Below are positions 1 to 10,042 of a stretch of DNA of 64,000 bases, piece by piece. The stretch is from contig CH000880.1 of the NCBI GenBank assembly GCA_000149265.1, positions 1-64,000 on the forward strand. The letters are read 5' to 3'. The position numbers and the translations under genes are program-made. The notes below the pieces were generated by a model, which was not told where the DNA came from, searched no databases, and saw only the letters and a list, made by a program, of their open reading frames with translations. Position 1 is the first letter of the stretch; each line of letters starts with the position of its first letter. The stretch comes from Ciona savignyi. Its lineage: Eukaryota; Chordata; Ascidiacea; Phlebobranchia; Cionidae.

Positions 1-84
1 GCGGATGTGGTTATTAACGAGTCTGGTGTTTTATGTCACATTCATCGATTCAACTTTGGACATGGGCATATAGTACACGATATT

Positions 85-384
85 GTCCGGTGGGTTAGTC
101 AGGTGGTTAAGCGCGCCGCCATTTAATCAAAAAGGTTGCAGGTGCGAAACTGGTCGCTATAGCTAGTCGGTTGTGTCCTTGGGCAAGGCACTTTACGGAT
201 ATTTCCTGAACCCAGTGGATTAATGGGTTCTACTAAATTGAAGGAACGTGTGAATCATACACAACACACTGCAATAGCTTCGGTAACCCGACGATGGGCG
301 CGAGGTGATCTGATGATTGCCCGTGTGATAACCCCCTTGGTTTTCCCATTCACGGGAAAAAACATGAATATCCTATCCTATCCT
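85..384 (+). mobile_element. Full-length tRNA-derived SINE (family 1) with 33-bp target duplication
   Basis: The 300-bp element has a tRNA-like head (GTGGTTAAGCGCGCC, then GGTTGCAGGTGCGAAAC as B-box), a body with the GGGCAAGGCACTT and ACACTGCAATAGCT blocks common to all family copies here, and a tail of CCTAT repeats. The 33 bases at 52-84 return at 385-417 with two or three mismatches, which marks a target-site duplication. Confidence 0.85.
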
Positions 385-833
385 AACTTTGGACATGGGC
401 TTTTAGTACACGATATTTAAGTTTATCCTCGTTAGTGTAAACTCTGGAGAGTAATCATATGCAGCTAATCGTCAGATTTCCTTGCAATCATTGCTGGGTT
501 AAGAGAACAGTGTGTTGTATATGCTTGAGACGTTTCGTATGTTGTAGTTTAACTCATTAAATCAAGGATGCTAGAAGAGGCACACAACTGACTTGTTTGC
601 TAGTTGTTGTGCCTATTAATCTAATTCATCATATGCACATAGTGTACATTATTATCATGTCGGTTTATCAGGGACAGCATTATATGACGTAAACAACCAT
701 GTAACCGATGTTAGCATGGCTTTGTACATGGTAAGTAGTCGACACGGTTGGCTACTCATGCGTAACATCGTCAACAAATTTGCTCAACCGGAACATTCAC
801 GCAACGCAATATCTTCAATAACATGCTACTTAC

Positions 834-2746
834 TCCACCAAGCTATCCACGGGGTACATTTCGAGGTATCTGTCATCATAACCTTGGTTGAATCCAGCCC
901 TGCGAATAATGTAGTTGTTTGATTTCGTGATATTTGTGGTTTTGTATCATAACTTAAGGAGGTGATAATAGTGTGGAAGGGATATCACATACCTTGCACT
1001 GAACACTGTGGACTTGGGTCGCTTGCCAGCACTTACAGCCATTCCCTTGTGCGGGTAGAGGAACACAGCAAATGTATCCTCCCCGTCAGACACCAAAACA
1101 GCTTGGAATGTGAATGTGGCAACCTGAGGGACGACCGGTTATTAGCGAACAATAGCGGTAATTACGCATTAAGTGTTTAAGGATACCGTCGACTTGCACA
1201 AAGAGCTGGTGATTAGAGTTAATGACAGGTTAGGATGGATACCGGTGAGCGGATTTAATCTGGACGTCGCGTCGTTAATCGCGCCACCGCTTGTCTCGAC
1301 CGAGTACTTTTACCAGGCTCAGTTTCGTACCAATAATGGGATTATTGCTAAAACTGTGGTATTTTTATATAACATTATTTAAAGCCTGGCTTTGGTATAT
1401 GTATCGTTCGCAATAAGCATTCAACCACATGACCGAACACATACTTTTTACCAGACTTAGTTTCGAAACAATGGGCTCATTGCCAAGAATGTTGTTTTTT
1501 TTTATATAATTTAATATATGTATCGGTCACGTTAACCATTAGGCCAGAGGGTCGCACACAACCTTTTTTACCCGGTTAAGTTTTGAACCCATGATGGGCT
1601 CGTCCCTTACACCGTTTTTATTAGATTTAGTTGGTATATGTATCACCGTACAGGACCGTACACATCCTGCCCAGGTAGTGAGACCCCCATACTCACATCG
1701 CCCTCTAGCGACTGCCCCTCCACTTTGTGCCAGGTGACCACGAACGCCGATTCTGCTACGAAGTTGGTCGCGTTGACCGGGAAAGCTCTGCGCACGTCGT
1801 TGGTAGCCCGTGTCAGCACCTCGTCCGTCATGTGTTCCTTGAAGTAGACGGAACCGCTGTTGGTAGTATCGAGGTCGGACATGTATGGGGCGAGAAGGGC
1901 TTCCTTGAATGGGAAGTCTTTGCTGCCAACATCAACCGGGTCGGATTCGAACGATACAAATCCGTCCGTGTTTACCTGTGGGAGTAAAACATGAATCTTC
2001 TGCGCAGGACTGGGGAGTGGTAGCATTCCGCTGGCATTGAAAGTGACAACTTGTTTTTACAACCTCCTGTTAAGTGACGACTGTTGATTCTGACAATGTT
2101 TGTACAAGCGGTGCGCAATTCAAACGGAGGAATCTGTAATTAGGTCGCTCTCACTGCCAAGCAGCGCACGTAGCACGGGGGAATAAGTGGAACTCACGTA
2201 GCGCGGGGTAATAAGTGGATCTCACGGTTTCCTTGATTCGACTGCGGGAAACCGAATTCTCGGAGGAAAGGGCGATGTCTACATTGTTGGCCACCGATGG
2301 ATAACTAAACTCCCCATTAAAACATCGCAGTTTCACTTATTACAACTTACTTTATAGACTCAGTTACCCTTATGGGGAAATTAATTGCGAACTTTCGCAG
2401 TGCAATAACTGGTTTCTTTTAATAAAAAAAATGCTTCGTAAATTCGAAACCGACGCATAATCTACACTGCACAGCAACAAACTAAATCGAAGGTTTAATC
2501 TTCGAACGAATCCATGAATTCTAACACCAATTGCTACATGCCGTATATACCAGTCCGACTCACCCACAAAAAGTTGTATTCCGTGTCGTAGAACTTGGCA
2601 GGAACGACAAGGTTGATTTTCTTTGAACTTTCCGCGTCCCCATGACGTATTACCTGGTTATCCGCGCCACCGAAGGGATAAAAATCCTCTACAGTAATCG
2701 CCCCAGCTACTCCGCACACAATGAGAAGAACAAATCTCACGAACAT
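834..2746 (-). CDS. NIDO-domain secreted/matrix protein, 5' exons, runs off left edge
   Basis: Four exons fit on the minus strand: 2746-2564, 1975-1697, 1123-993 and 899-834, with donors GTGAGT, GTGAGT, GTATGT and GTAAGT and acceptors ending CACAG, CTCAG and GCAG; phases agree throughout. The first exon starts MFVRFVLLIVCGVAGA, a good signal peptide; an in-frame ATG at 2785 would add 13 residues. The rest forms a NIDO domain as in nidogen, tectorin and mucin-4: VNTDGFVSF, then LLAPYMSDLDT with GSVYF, AFVVTW, TFQAVLVSDG, FLYP, RPK and AGFNQGYDDRY. In this family the NIDO domain sits at the N-terminus of extracellular matrix or mucin-type proteins, followed by EGF, AMOP, VWD or other modules; those exons must lie left of position 1 or in 1-830, where I could not place them. 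Which family member it is cannot be told from the N-terminus. Confidence 0.82.
1306..1650 (-). mobile_element. Three consecutive remnants of tRNA-like SINE family 2
   Basis: Three degenerate copies lie head to tail at about 1306-1437, 1438-1557 and 1558-1650 inside the second intron of the NIDO gene. On the minus strand each runs from a tRNA-like start (GTGTGGCC..TGGTTA..GCG, clearest in the second copy) through GGTATATGTAT-type sequence (seen as plus-strand text) to a GGTTCGAAAC-type B-box. They resemble the copies at 33855 and 59568. Confidence 0.6.
2157..2230. repeat. Short tandem duplication of about 36 bp
   Basis: Two adjacent copies of CACGTAGC(A/G)CGGGG(G)AATAAGTGGA-type sequence differ at a few sites. 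It lies in the first intron of the NIDO gene; nothing else is recognised in that intron (1976-2563). Confidence 0.6.
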
Positions 2747-2831
2747 CCTATCGAGTGACGCTAAGACGCTATTGACGCTAATCATTCAGGATCCCGCTTT
2801 TCAATGACGCTGAGAACGTCGAGAAAAAGGC

Positions 2832-2845
2832 GATGACGTCACGTG
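2832..2845. promoter_or_regulatory. CRE/E-box composite upstream of the NIDO gene
   Basis: TGACGTCA runs directly into CACGTG (TGACGTCACGTG), about 90 bp upstream of the NIDO start codon on the minus strand. Further TGACGTAG or TGACGTCA-like half sites lie at about 3325-3475. These are binding motifs for CREB/ATF and bHLH factors. Use as a promoter is an inference from position. Confidence 0.4.
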
Positions 2846-3600
2846 AAGGAATGTTGTCTTTGTATTGCAGCTCGACCGCGCGCACGAGTGCTTGGCGCGC
2901 ACCGCACTGTTGGTTGTGGCTTAGTATGTGGGGCGGCATACGGTGAAGTATCTGTGATAACATGCAGTTATTACATGGAATTGTATGGAGAGATATAAGG
3001 GACATACATCGATACATGATATATTCTCACTGACGAGCCAAGCACCCGTGCAACACCGATTCGGCGGCATTGCTGCAGGTCGGGTTCTTTGAAAGTCGGG
3101 GCAAACCGGAAGGCAATTCAAGTGAAGCGTCCAACCGTATCCATTGTTCTCCGAGCTTGCTGACAATGGGGGTCGACGTTCGAGAATGGGTTCGATCAAC
3201 GATCTATGTTGGGTCCATTATTGACCCAGTATTGATAGAAAGCGAGGATTTGACGTGTCGGTGTTAATGTAATGAAACAACTGAGTCTTCGTCGATTCCC
3301 ACCAAACTGCGATGTCGATTTCCAATGACGTAGTTTCCTTGCGCGAATCCCGCTGTTGCCGCGGTGTCCATTGTGACGTAGCAATCTCAGCGCGGTGATG
3401 ACTGACACAGATGGCTACGTAACAATGGCGTTTCGAGCCAATGACTCTATGACGCCATAACAGCGTGACGTAGATTTCTAGAACACAGCTACAATGCTTG
3501 TTCTAATTCGATCAACTGCGCATCGACGCGTCGAAATGTTTAATTTTCATCTTTGACAGAAATTCTGTCCCCCTATATTCCGTTTATCATATACAGCAAT
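2846..3600. other. Upstream region of NIDO gene, no gene seen
   Basis: No convincing exon. The stretch holds several TGACGT half sites at 3320-3480, often next to CCAAT or its complement, and is richer in G+C than the satellite that follows. Confidence 0.4.
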
Positions 3601-3614
3601 GATTTCTTACCTAC

Positions 3615-4785
3615 GAGGATATAAATGAACCAACCATCCACACACTGTAATAGCTCCAGCAACTCGACTGTGGGCATGAGGTGTCTTACGATACCCGTGG
3701 ATAAAGCCTGGCTTCCCACCCACGAGGATATACATGAACCAACCATCCACACACTCTAATAGCTCCAGCAACTAGACTGTGAGCATGAGGTGTCTTACCT
3801 TACCCGTGGATAAAGCCTGGCTTCCCACCCACGAGGATATAAATGAACCAACCATCCACACACTGTAATAGCTCCAGCAACTCGACTGTGGGCATGAGGT
3901 GTCTTACCTTACCCGTGGATAAAGCCTGGCTTCCCACCCACGAGGATATAAATGAACCAACCATCCACACACTGTAATAGCTCCATCAACTCGACTGTGG
4001 GCATGAGGTGTCTTACGATACCCGTGGATAAAGCCTGGCTTCCCATCCACGAGGATATAAATGAACCAACCATGCACACACTGTAATAGCTCCAGCAACT
4101 CGACTGTGGGCATGAGGTGTCTTACGATACCCATGGATAAAGCCTGGCTTTCCACACACGAGGATATAAATGAACCAACCATCCACACACTGTAATAGCT
4201 CCAGCAACTCGACTGTGGGCATGAGGTGTCTTACGATACCCATGGATAAAGCCTGGCTTTCCACACACGAGGATATAAATGAACCAACCATCCACACACT
4301 GTAATAGCTCCAGCAACTCGACTGTGGGCATGAGGTGTCTTACGATACCCGTGGATAAAGCCTGACTTCCCACCCACGAGGATATAAATGATCTAACCAT
4401 CCACACACTGTAATAGCTCCAGCAACTCGACTGTGGGCATGAGGTGTCTTACGATACCCGTGGATAAAGCCTGACTTCCCACCCACGAGGATATAAATGA
4501 TCTAACCATCCACACACTGTAATAGCTCCAGCAACTCGACTGTGGGCATGAAGTGTCTTACGATACCCGTGGACAAAGCCTGGCTTCCCACCCACGAGGA
4601 TATAAACGAACCAACCATCCACACACTGTAATAGCTCCAGCAACTCGACTGTGGGTATGAGGTGTCTTACGATACCCGTGGATAAAGCCTGGCTTCCTAC
4701 CCACGAGGATATAAATGAACCAACCATCCACACACTGTAATAGCTCCAGCAACTCGATTGTGGGCATGAGGTGTCTTACGATATT
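3615..4785. repeat. 109-bp satellite array derived from SINE family 1
   Basis: About eleven head-to-tail units of 109 bp, differing by few substitutions. Each unit reads CACTGTAATAGCTCCAGCAA, then CTCGACTGTGGGCATGAGGT, CCGTGGATAAAGCC and CCCACGAGGATATAAATGAA. These blocks line up in order with the 3' half of SINE family 1 (CACTGCAATAGCTCC, CCCGACGATGGGCGCGAGGT, GCCCGTGTGATAACC, CATTCACGGGGATAAACATG). The 5' tRNA-like half is absent, so the unit is a SINE tail amplified as a satellite. It appears open on the minus strand in one frame only because the unit lacks stops there. Confidence 0.93.
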
Positions 4786-5027
4786 ATTAGAAACGTCTTA
4801 GAAACAAATCTGATAACTCGACTGTGGGCACGTGGTAATCTGATGCTTATGTTTTTATTCAGTGGAATTAAACCTGACTATTATTCTATATCTTAACGAT
4901 GTGTTCTTCGGGAAATATAAAATGATGACACTTATTTCAATTAACCAGTGATGTAATAAGATGGATGGTAAAACACAATGCATGGAAAGCTAAACTCTTA
5001 TTGAAGAGATAGTTTATTTTATTCATT

Positions 5028-5312
5028 TTGTGCCTCAGTATTTAAAAAAGGCAAACGAATATAATCACGACACGGGGACAGGAAAAACGAACAGTCGTTA
5101 AAACACGCCATTTAGATAAAAGAATATAATTTAATAAATATAGCTGACGCGGCCGCCAAACCTAGGCGAAAGAACAATAATGTGCAAACAAAATTTCATT
5201 AAGACCAAACGATATAAAGCCCTGAAGAAGAGTGTGCGGTAAAGCGCGACCAGTACTGAGGGGGAGCCGGCTTAAGGAGAAGGTGTGGCCCGAAAGCGTG
5301 GACCAAAGATAC
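5028..5312 (-). repeat. Dispersed repeat, copy A (polyA-type end)
   Basis: About 285 bp match, in the opposite orientation, the segment 61275-61570. Shared blocks include GGTCCACGCTTTCGGGCCAC, GCCGGCTCCCCCTCAGTACT, CGCGCTTTACCGCACACTCT and GGCGGCCGCGTC. On the minus strand it ends in AATGAATAAAATAAAC, so a 5'-truncated retroposon is likely. The family is not recognised and no coding capacity is visible. Confidence 0.6.
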
Positions 5313-5728
5313 AGTGGTTCGTTGCATATCCATGCGCTTATATGTCTTAGGCCCCCGTTTACAGTTTAAAACTAAAATATCCGCAAAGAAAACATGACTT
5401 TGTTGCCTCGTAATTAAACTATCGACATAGGAAATAAAGATCTCTAAATAAACCAACAACGATGAGGTTTTTCCAAATTCCATTTCTTAGTGTCGTATCA
5501 CGTACGGCAAATCAATTTTATTTTGTCCAACGAGATTTAATAGATGCGACAAACAAGACTGATTCTTGACGACTGAAAATGAATTATTGCAGAAAACACT
5601 ATAAATGCTGTCAGAGCTAAATAATTAAAAGGATAGATCCAGTAATACAGACCGAAGCATTCGGCAGCGCAATTTCGTCTTACACGTAGAGAATCTATTT
5701 CTCGGAAAATAATTGTGTTTTTTTAATA
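5313..5728. other. Left flank of the TLR array, no gene seen
   Basis: AT-rich, no exon or repeat recognised apart from the SINE family 2 fragment that begins at about 5729. Confidence 0.4.
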
Positions 5729-5772
5729 GTCGGTACATGTATCGATGGCGCCACCGTTCGGCCACACGACCC
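5729..5772 (-). mobile_element. SINE family 2 head fragment at left border of the TLR array
   Basis: On the minus strand the segment reads GGTCGTGTGGCCGAACGGTG and continues to ATACATGTACCG-like sequence, as in other family 2 copies. In the other six units the same head is kept but the sequence beyond it is different, so the array border falls inside this element. Confidence 0.55.
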
Positions 5773-5774
5773 GT

Positions 5775-8472
5775 CTATCTCATTAAACTTCGCCGCAATT
5801 TCATCCAGAACGCGGGTCGGTCGGCGACCTCTAGCGGCCATATCAACCAGCGATTCTTCCGGACGCCCAACACCGGGAGGCGCTCTACGTCCACCCAGTC
5901 TTCCCCGCGTCGCTTCAGGTAAACGACGACCAGCGATTCGGCCGACCGCTCGCCGCTCCGCCACGTCTCCGACACCATGGAGAGTTCCAAGCGCGTCCAG
6001 CTGCACCTCGCGTATCCCGCAGACAGAATCACCAGCGTGCGCTCGGCGGATCGTATGCCGGAAGCCGCCGACGCCATTTTCGGGCGCCCGGGTCGGAAGT
6101 CTCGCGACGGAAAGCAGAGTTTCATCGGTTCTAGTTCGTACGGGGGGGTTTTCGATGGCGCTCAACAAATGCCGAACCACCCACGCTTCGTCGTTCGAAT
6201 CGGGAACGCACGAGATGTAAGCGTTGTATTCGTTGCCGCCGAACGCGTCTGCGGGAACCTTGCGGCGATACGAGATCTTCGCTTTCACCATTTCGTACCA
6301 GAACAAAGCTTGGAACCTGCTGGAATACGCGAACGCCACGCAACAAACAACGAGCAAGACGGAAGCGAACGCGATTCCGGTCACGACGGTGCTTTTCATC
6401 CAACATTGCTTCCCGGCGTCCCATCGAAGCATTTCCAAATAAGCGTGGCTGCTTTGCTGGAAACAAGTGGCGTTCTCGAACAATATACGACGTCTATGTC
6501 GCGCAGTGGGGTACGTGTTTTCTATGATCCACTGCTGCAGGGGAACGATGTCGCAGTCGCAGAGGAAACGGTTGTTTTGGACGTCGAGCGACGGGTAGAT
6601 GTGCGAGGAAGGCAAAGGCTGCTGGCTCCATCTGACTTATTCGGTTTCCTCGCAAGTTTATCACTTCCAGCATCGGATTATGACGGAACAAGGACCCTGG
6701 GATCATAGAAATCTTATTCCACGACAAATCGATACACCTTCATGTGCGTCGAACCGTTAAAAGCCGACGACGAAATTTGTCGAATCTTACATTTCGACAA
6801 AAAGAGAAACTCGACTTTTAAACCTGAAAACATTCCCGCGTTTAAACCGCGCTGTATCCCGTCTACTTGGTTGAAAGCGACGTGAGTCAGATTGTCGGTT
6901 GTTTCGGAAAGCTTTAACCGGGAACGGTGAGTGCAGGACACGGTTGCCGCTGTAGTCGACGTATTCCAGATGGGTCAAGTGTCGGAGCCAGTCCGTCGGA
7001 AATGCAGCGATCCGGTTGTAACTTAAATCTAAGGTGCGCAGAGTTATGTTTTTCAGCAAGGGCAGACTTCCCTTTTCGAGGTCCTGAATCTTACAGTGGG
7101 AAACGTTGATGCCTTCCAACGCCGTATCGATTTCCCCCGACCGGAAACTCGTGAACCAGTTGCCAGCCAAGTCCACGTATCGAGCCTGGTTGTAGAGCGA
7201 TGCTTGCTCGGTGGTGGCTGTTATGTAGAAGCTCAGCGTGTCGTCGAATATCTTGTTCCAAGCCAAGCTGATGCGATCGACGGTTCGCGGGGTCGAAGAG
7301 CGAAGCAGGAACGGAACGCGTTGAAGGTTGTTGTTCGACAAATCGATTTCGCGCAGAGACGGGACGTCGGAGAAAGCGGCAGAGTGCACGCTCGCCAACT
7401 TGTTGTGGGAAAGGTCTATGCGTCGCAGCCCTGCAACGTCGGAGAAAGTATACCCCCCCCCCCGTATTGATGGTGGTGTAGCGGATCCGAATCCTCCGTA
7501 CCGTGGTCGAAAGGTTAGCGCACTGCAAACCGGAGAAAACCGTTCCGTCGAGCGCATCGGGCATCGGGCGGTTCGACCTCAAGCCGAATCGGATGTCAAT
7601 CGAGTCGATGGTCGAGCATTGAAACGCTTCCATGGACCTTGGTAGAGTGAGGTACGGATAATCCGACAAGTACAGCGTCCCGATCTTGTAACACGCGAAC
7701 AACCGTTTACTCAGTGCAACACGGTTGGTTTGGCTCAAGTCTATGATTTCATAAAACGCCACGTTAGAACAACGTGCACCGCCCCGTCCGCCTTTTATGT
7801 TCGAATCGTGCAAACCGACCAAGTACAAACGTTTCAACGCAGGCGGCTTGTTTCGCTTGGAAAAGTGGTCGTCGAAGACGAAATCGTGCAAAGGATTCGC
7901 GCTCAAATCGAGCGATTCCAGTCGCGGCAAACCCCCGATCGACTGCTGGGGGACTTCGACTAACGAGTTCGCCGACAAGTTTAAAACTTTCAGCTTCGCC
8001 AGTCCCCGGAAAACCCATCGATATAAGATATCGATGTTGTTCAATTGAAGATGGAGGCGTTCCAGCGCGACGAAACAACCGAACGAATCGTTGTGAATGC
8101 TGGATATCAGGTTGTTGCTCAAATCCAGAGTGCGAGTCGCTTTGAAAGCTCCACAAGACGATCTAAACGATTCGACGCCGACAGTCGTCACGCTGTTGCC
8201 CGTCATGTCCAGCACGCCGACCGTAGGCAACCGTCCACGGGGTAGATCTGGCATCCGGAGGTTCGAACAGTTGACGTAATACCGACGAGGTACGAATCGC
8301 CCTGATGTCACCTTGATTGTGCAGTTTGACGCTGCCCATGTTATTGACGCCGCGATTCTCACCGTGGAAAATACGATACAACTCGCGATAATCATTCTTT
8401 CTAACCTCATGCTGCCGCTCATATTGTTATTCGTTATGAGCCGAGGAAGCAGACTTACCGTTCCGCCCACAT
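5775..8472 (-). CDS. Toll-like receptor, array copy 1 (frame broken)
   Basis: Innate immune receptor of about 880 residues: signal peptide from MRLERMIIASCIV, about 17-20 leucine-rich repeats (LxxLDLSxN type), a single LRR-CT (LCDCD then two further Cys), membrane span near residues 668-690, and a cytoplasmic TIR domain with box 1 YNAYIS, box 2 SRDFRPG including the BB-loop Pro, and box 3 FW. One LRR-CT is the vertebrate-type TLR layout. The start is ATG at 8472, spliced through a 47-nt intron (8458-8412) into ATG AGG at 8410. Against the other copies there are at least five frame breaks, near 7445 (C run), 6895, 6740, 6590 and 6145 (G run). Most are single-base and in homopolymers, so consensus errors are as likely as decay. 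Stop TAG at 5775. Confidence 0.88.
8412..8458 (-). other. 47-nt intron next to the TLR start codon
   Basis: Donor GTAAGT, acceptor GCGGCAG and CATAAC/AATAAC branch-like sequences. Splicing joins ATG-TGG-GCG-GAA-CG to C-ATG-AGG in frame. The same sites occur in all seven copies. A possible 5' exon border, TTTCGTTACAG, lies just upstream at about 8519. Confidence 0.6.
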
Positions 8473-8533
8473 CCGCTATGCAGCGCTGTTCTTCACTGGT
8501 CGGGATTTACGCTGCTGTAACGAAAGAATGAAT

Positions 8534-8590
8534 GGGTCGTGTGGCCCGAATGGTTGCCGCGACCGATACACATATACCGTCTCTTATACA
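8534..8590 (+). mobile_element. SINE family 2 head fragment upstream of TLR copy 1
   Basis: GGTCGTGTGGCCCGAATGGT followed by GCCGCGACCGATACACATAT matches the head of family 2. The same fragment precedes every TLR copy (near 12840, 17150, 21465, 25755, 30035 and 33857). Confidence 0.55.
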
Positions 8591-10042
8591 AAAACATGAA
8601 TATCCTATCGTTGGCGAATATAGAAGAAACGGGCGAAGTTTGAGCCTGAAATGGTTTCGTTTGAAATAAAAATGACACATCAAGTCGATTTTTTGGTTAC
8701 GAGTTCCTGTATGTACACTGCACCGTTTTCCAAGTTTTATCAATCTACTTGAAAAAGGTGTCGATTTATGTGTACTTAAGGTGTATGGAGTAAAGGCTTT
8801 TACGAAATGTTTTACTTCTGTGTGTGTATTTTATTAGGAGACTTATCTCCCGGGCTGATAAAGCACGGCAGTCAAAACAAACCGCGTTATGTTTCAACGG
8901 TTGCAAATCATGCTGGTTTTGGTCTTCATGTGCACCGATAAGGCAAACACGCTTCATAAAGAATGCGGTGTACTTTTCATGCCCAATGCTTTCATATCTT
9001 TATGACGTCACTGACGTTGTACCGTTATGTGTCTCATCGCTTGTGTGAATGTTTTTTGAATCAAGAATTGAAGCTTTAATCCACGACCTAAACCCACGGC
9101 CTTCCAACGTTTCGCTTAAAGCTTTTCTTTCCCGACAAAAAACGAGAAAAGTGCACGTTCGACAGCTTTATTTCACTAACGAGCTCTGCTCGATTCCAAA
9201 AAAAAGCACAAAAGCACAGCTTCAAAAGAAACACCGTCGCCCAACTTGGGCCAGGGCAACACGAAAAGGAGGGAAAGAGGGAAGGAGGGAAACTGCTCAC
9301 TAAAATCACGGAAACTAATTTAAACCCTCCCCTGAAAAATAATATCGACCCCAGAACTAACCCTAACTCCAACCCCATGTTTAAAACTAACTCTAATGTC
9401 ATAATCCTTATGTTAATGTGCAGTTTCCCTCCTTCCCTCCTTTTAGGTTTCTCCCTTGGGCAACTCTCTTCTCGTCGACCGCGCGTAAAAAAACGGCGCC
9501 TCCCTGATTGTGACTCTGCAAAACAAAATTTCAAACAGCATGACTCATCGAGGGTACCACTCGTCACGTCCGGCCGTCGCCCACCATAGAGATCCATTGA
9601 TCGCTTTATAATCTAAAGGACTGGCGAACGATCACAAAATGGCCGCCTTCTTTAAGAGATGGTGTGCTTCTATTCACGCGGGAAAAACAAAGACATTTTA
9701 AGTTCAGTCAAAAAGCATAAAACAAGACCGTTCTGGTGTGTGGACGGCGTTTGTTTTACTAAAGTTCCGTTTTAAACTTTAAAAATCCGAATTGCTGGCG
9801 CAAGGAGAATGTTTACAGCGATTCAAGTCGTAACAATGCACGTTGTTACGCGGGTTGCGCAATGTCTGCCTCGGGTGAGGTTCGGGAGTTTGCTCGAGTG
9901 ACTGCTGCAGGTCGTGAGGTTTTCAGCAGCTGATTCGACTTGCGCCGTCCGTGTTTTTGTGCGTTTTTAACATCGATTTCCGGTGTGTGTGGCGAAGCTC
10001 ACAAGTTACAAGTGGTCCACCGCGTAAAACTTTTAAAAAACA
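8591..10042. other. TLR inter-gene spacer 1
   Basis: About 1.5 kb repeated in every unit. It holds a perfect CRE palindrome TGACGTCA at 9003-9010 followed by a half site, and a 197-bp foldback element at 9261-9457. A minus-strand frame of about 170 codons at 9088-9597 stays open in several units. It has no recognisable domain and spans the foldback element, so I do not call it a gene. Confidence 0.6.
9261..9457. mobile_element. Foldback MITE in TLR spacer 1
   Basis: The ends are inverted copies: AAAAGGAGGGAAAGAGGGAA on the left and CCCTCCTTCCCTCCTTTT on the right, with GGGCAAC on both sides (9254-9260 and 9458-9464) as a probable 7-bp target duplication. The interior has the CTAACCCTAACTCCAACCCC block also seen in the MITEs at 43679 and 53769. 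Copies sit at the same place in the other spacers. In the spacer above copy 3 (about 17875-17910) the left arm has changed to AAAGAAAGGAGAAAAAAGGG, which spoils the pairing. Confidence 0.6.

Noticed and set aside
3904-4767. Overlapping frames of 94 codons on the minus strand in the satellite
   Set aside because: Direct translation of the 109-bp repeat; no start context or domain.
3715-4785. CRISPR-like array
   Set aside because: Units are contiguous with no unique spacers, and the genome is a tunicate's.
9088-9597. Minus-strand frame of about 170 codons repeated in the TLR spacers
   Set aside because: Low-complexity content produced by the foldback MITE, no family match, and openness explained by recent duplication of the unit.
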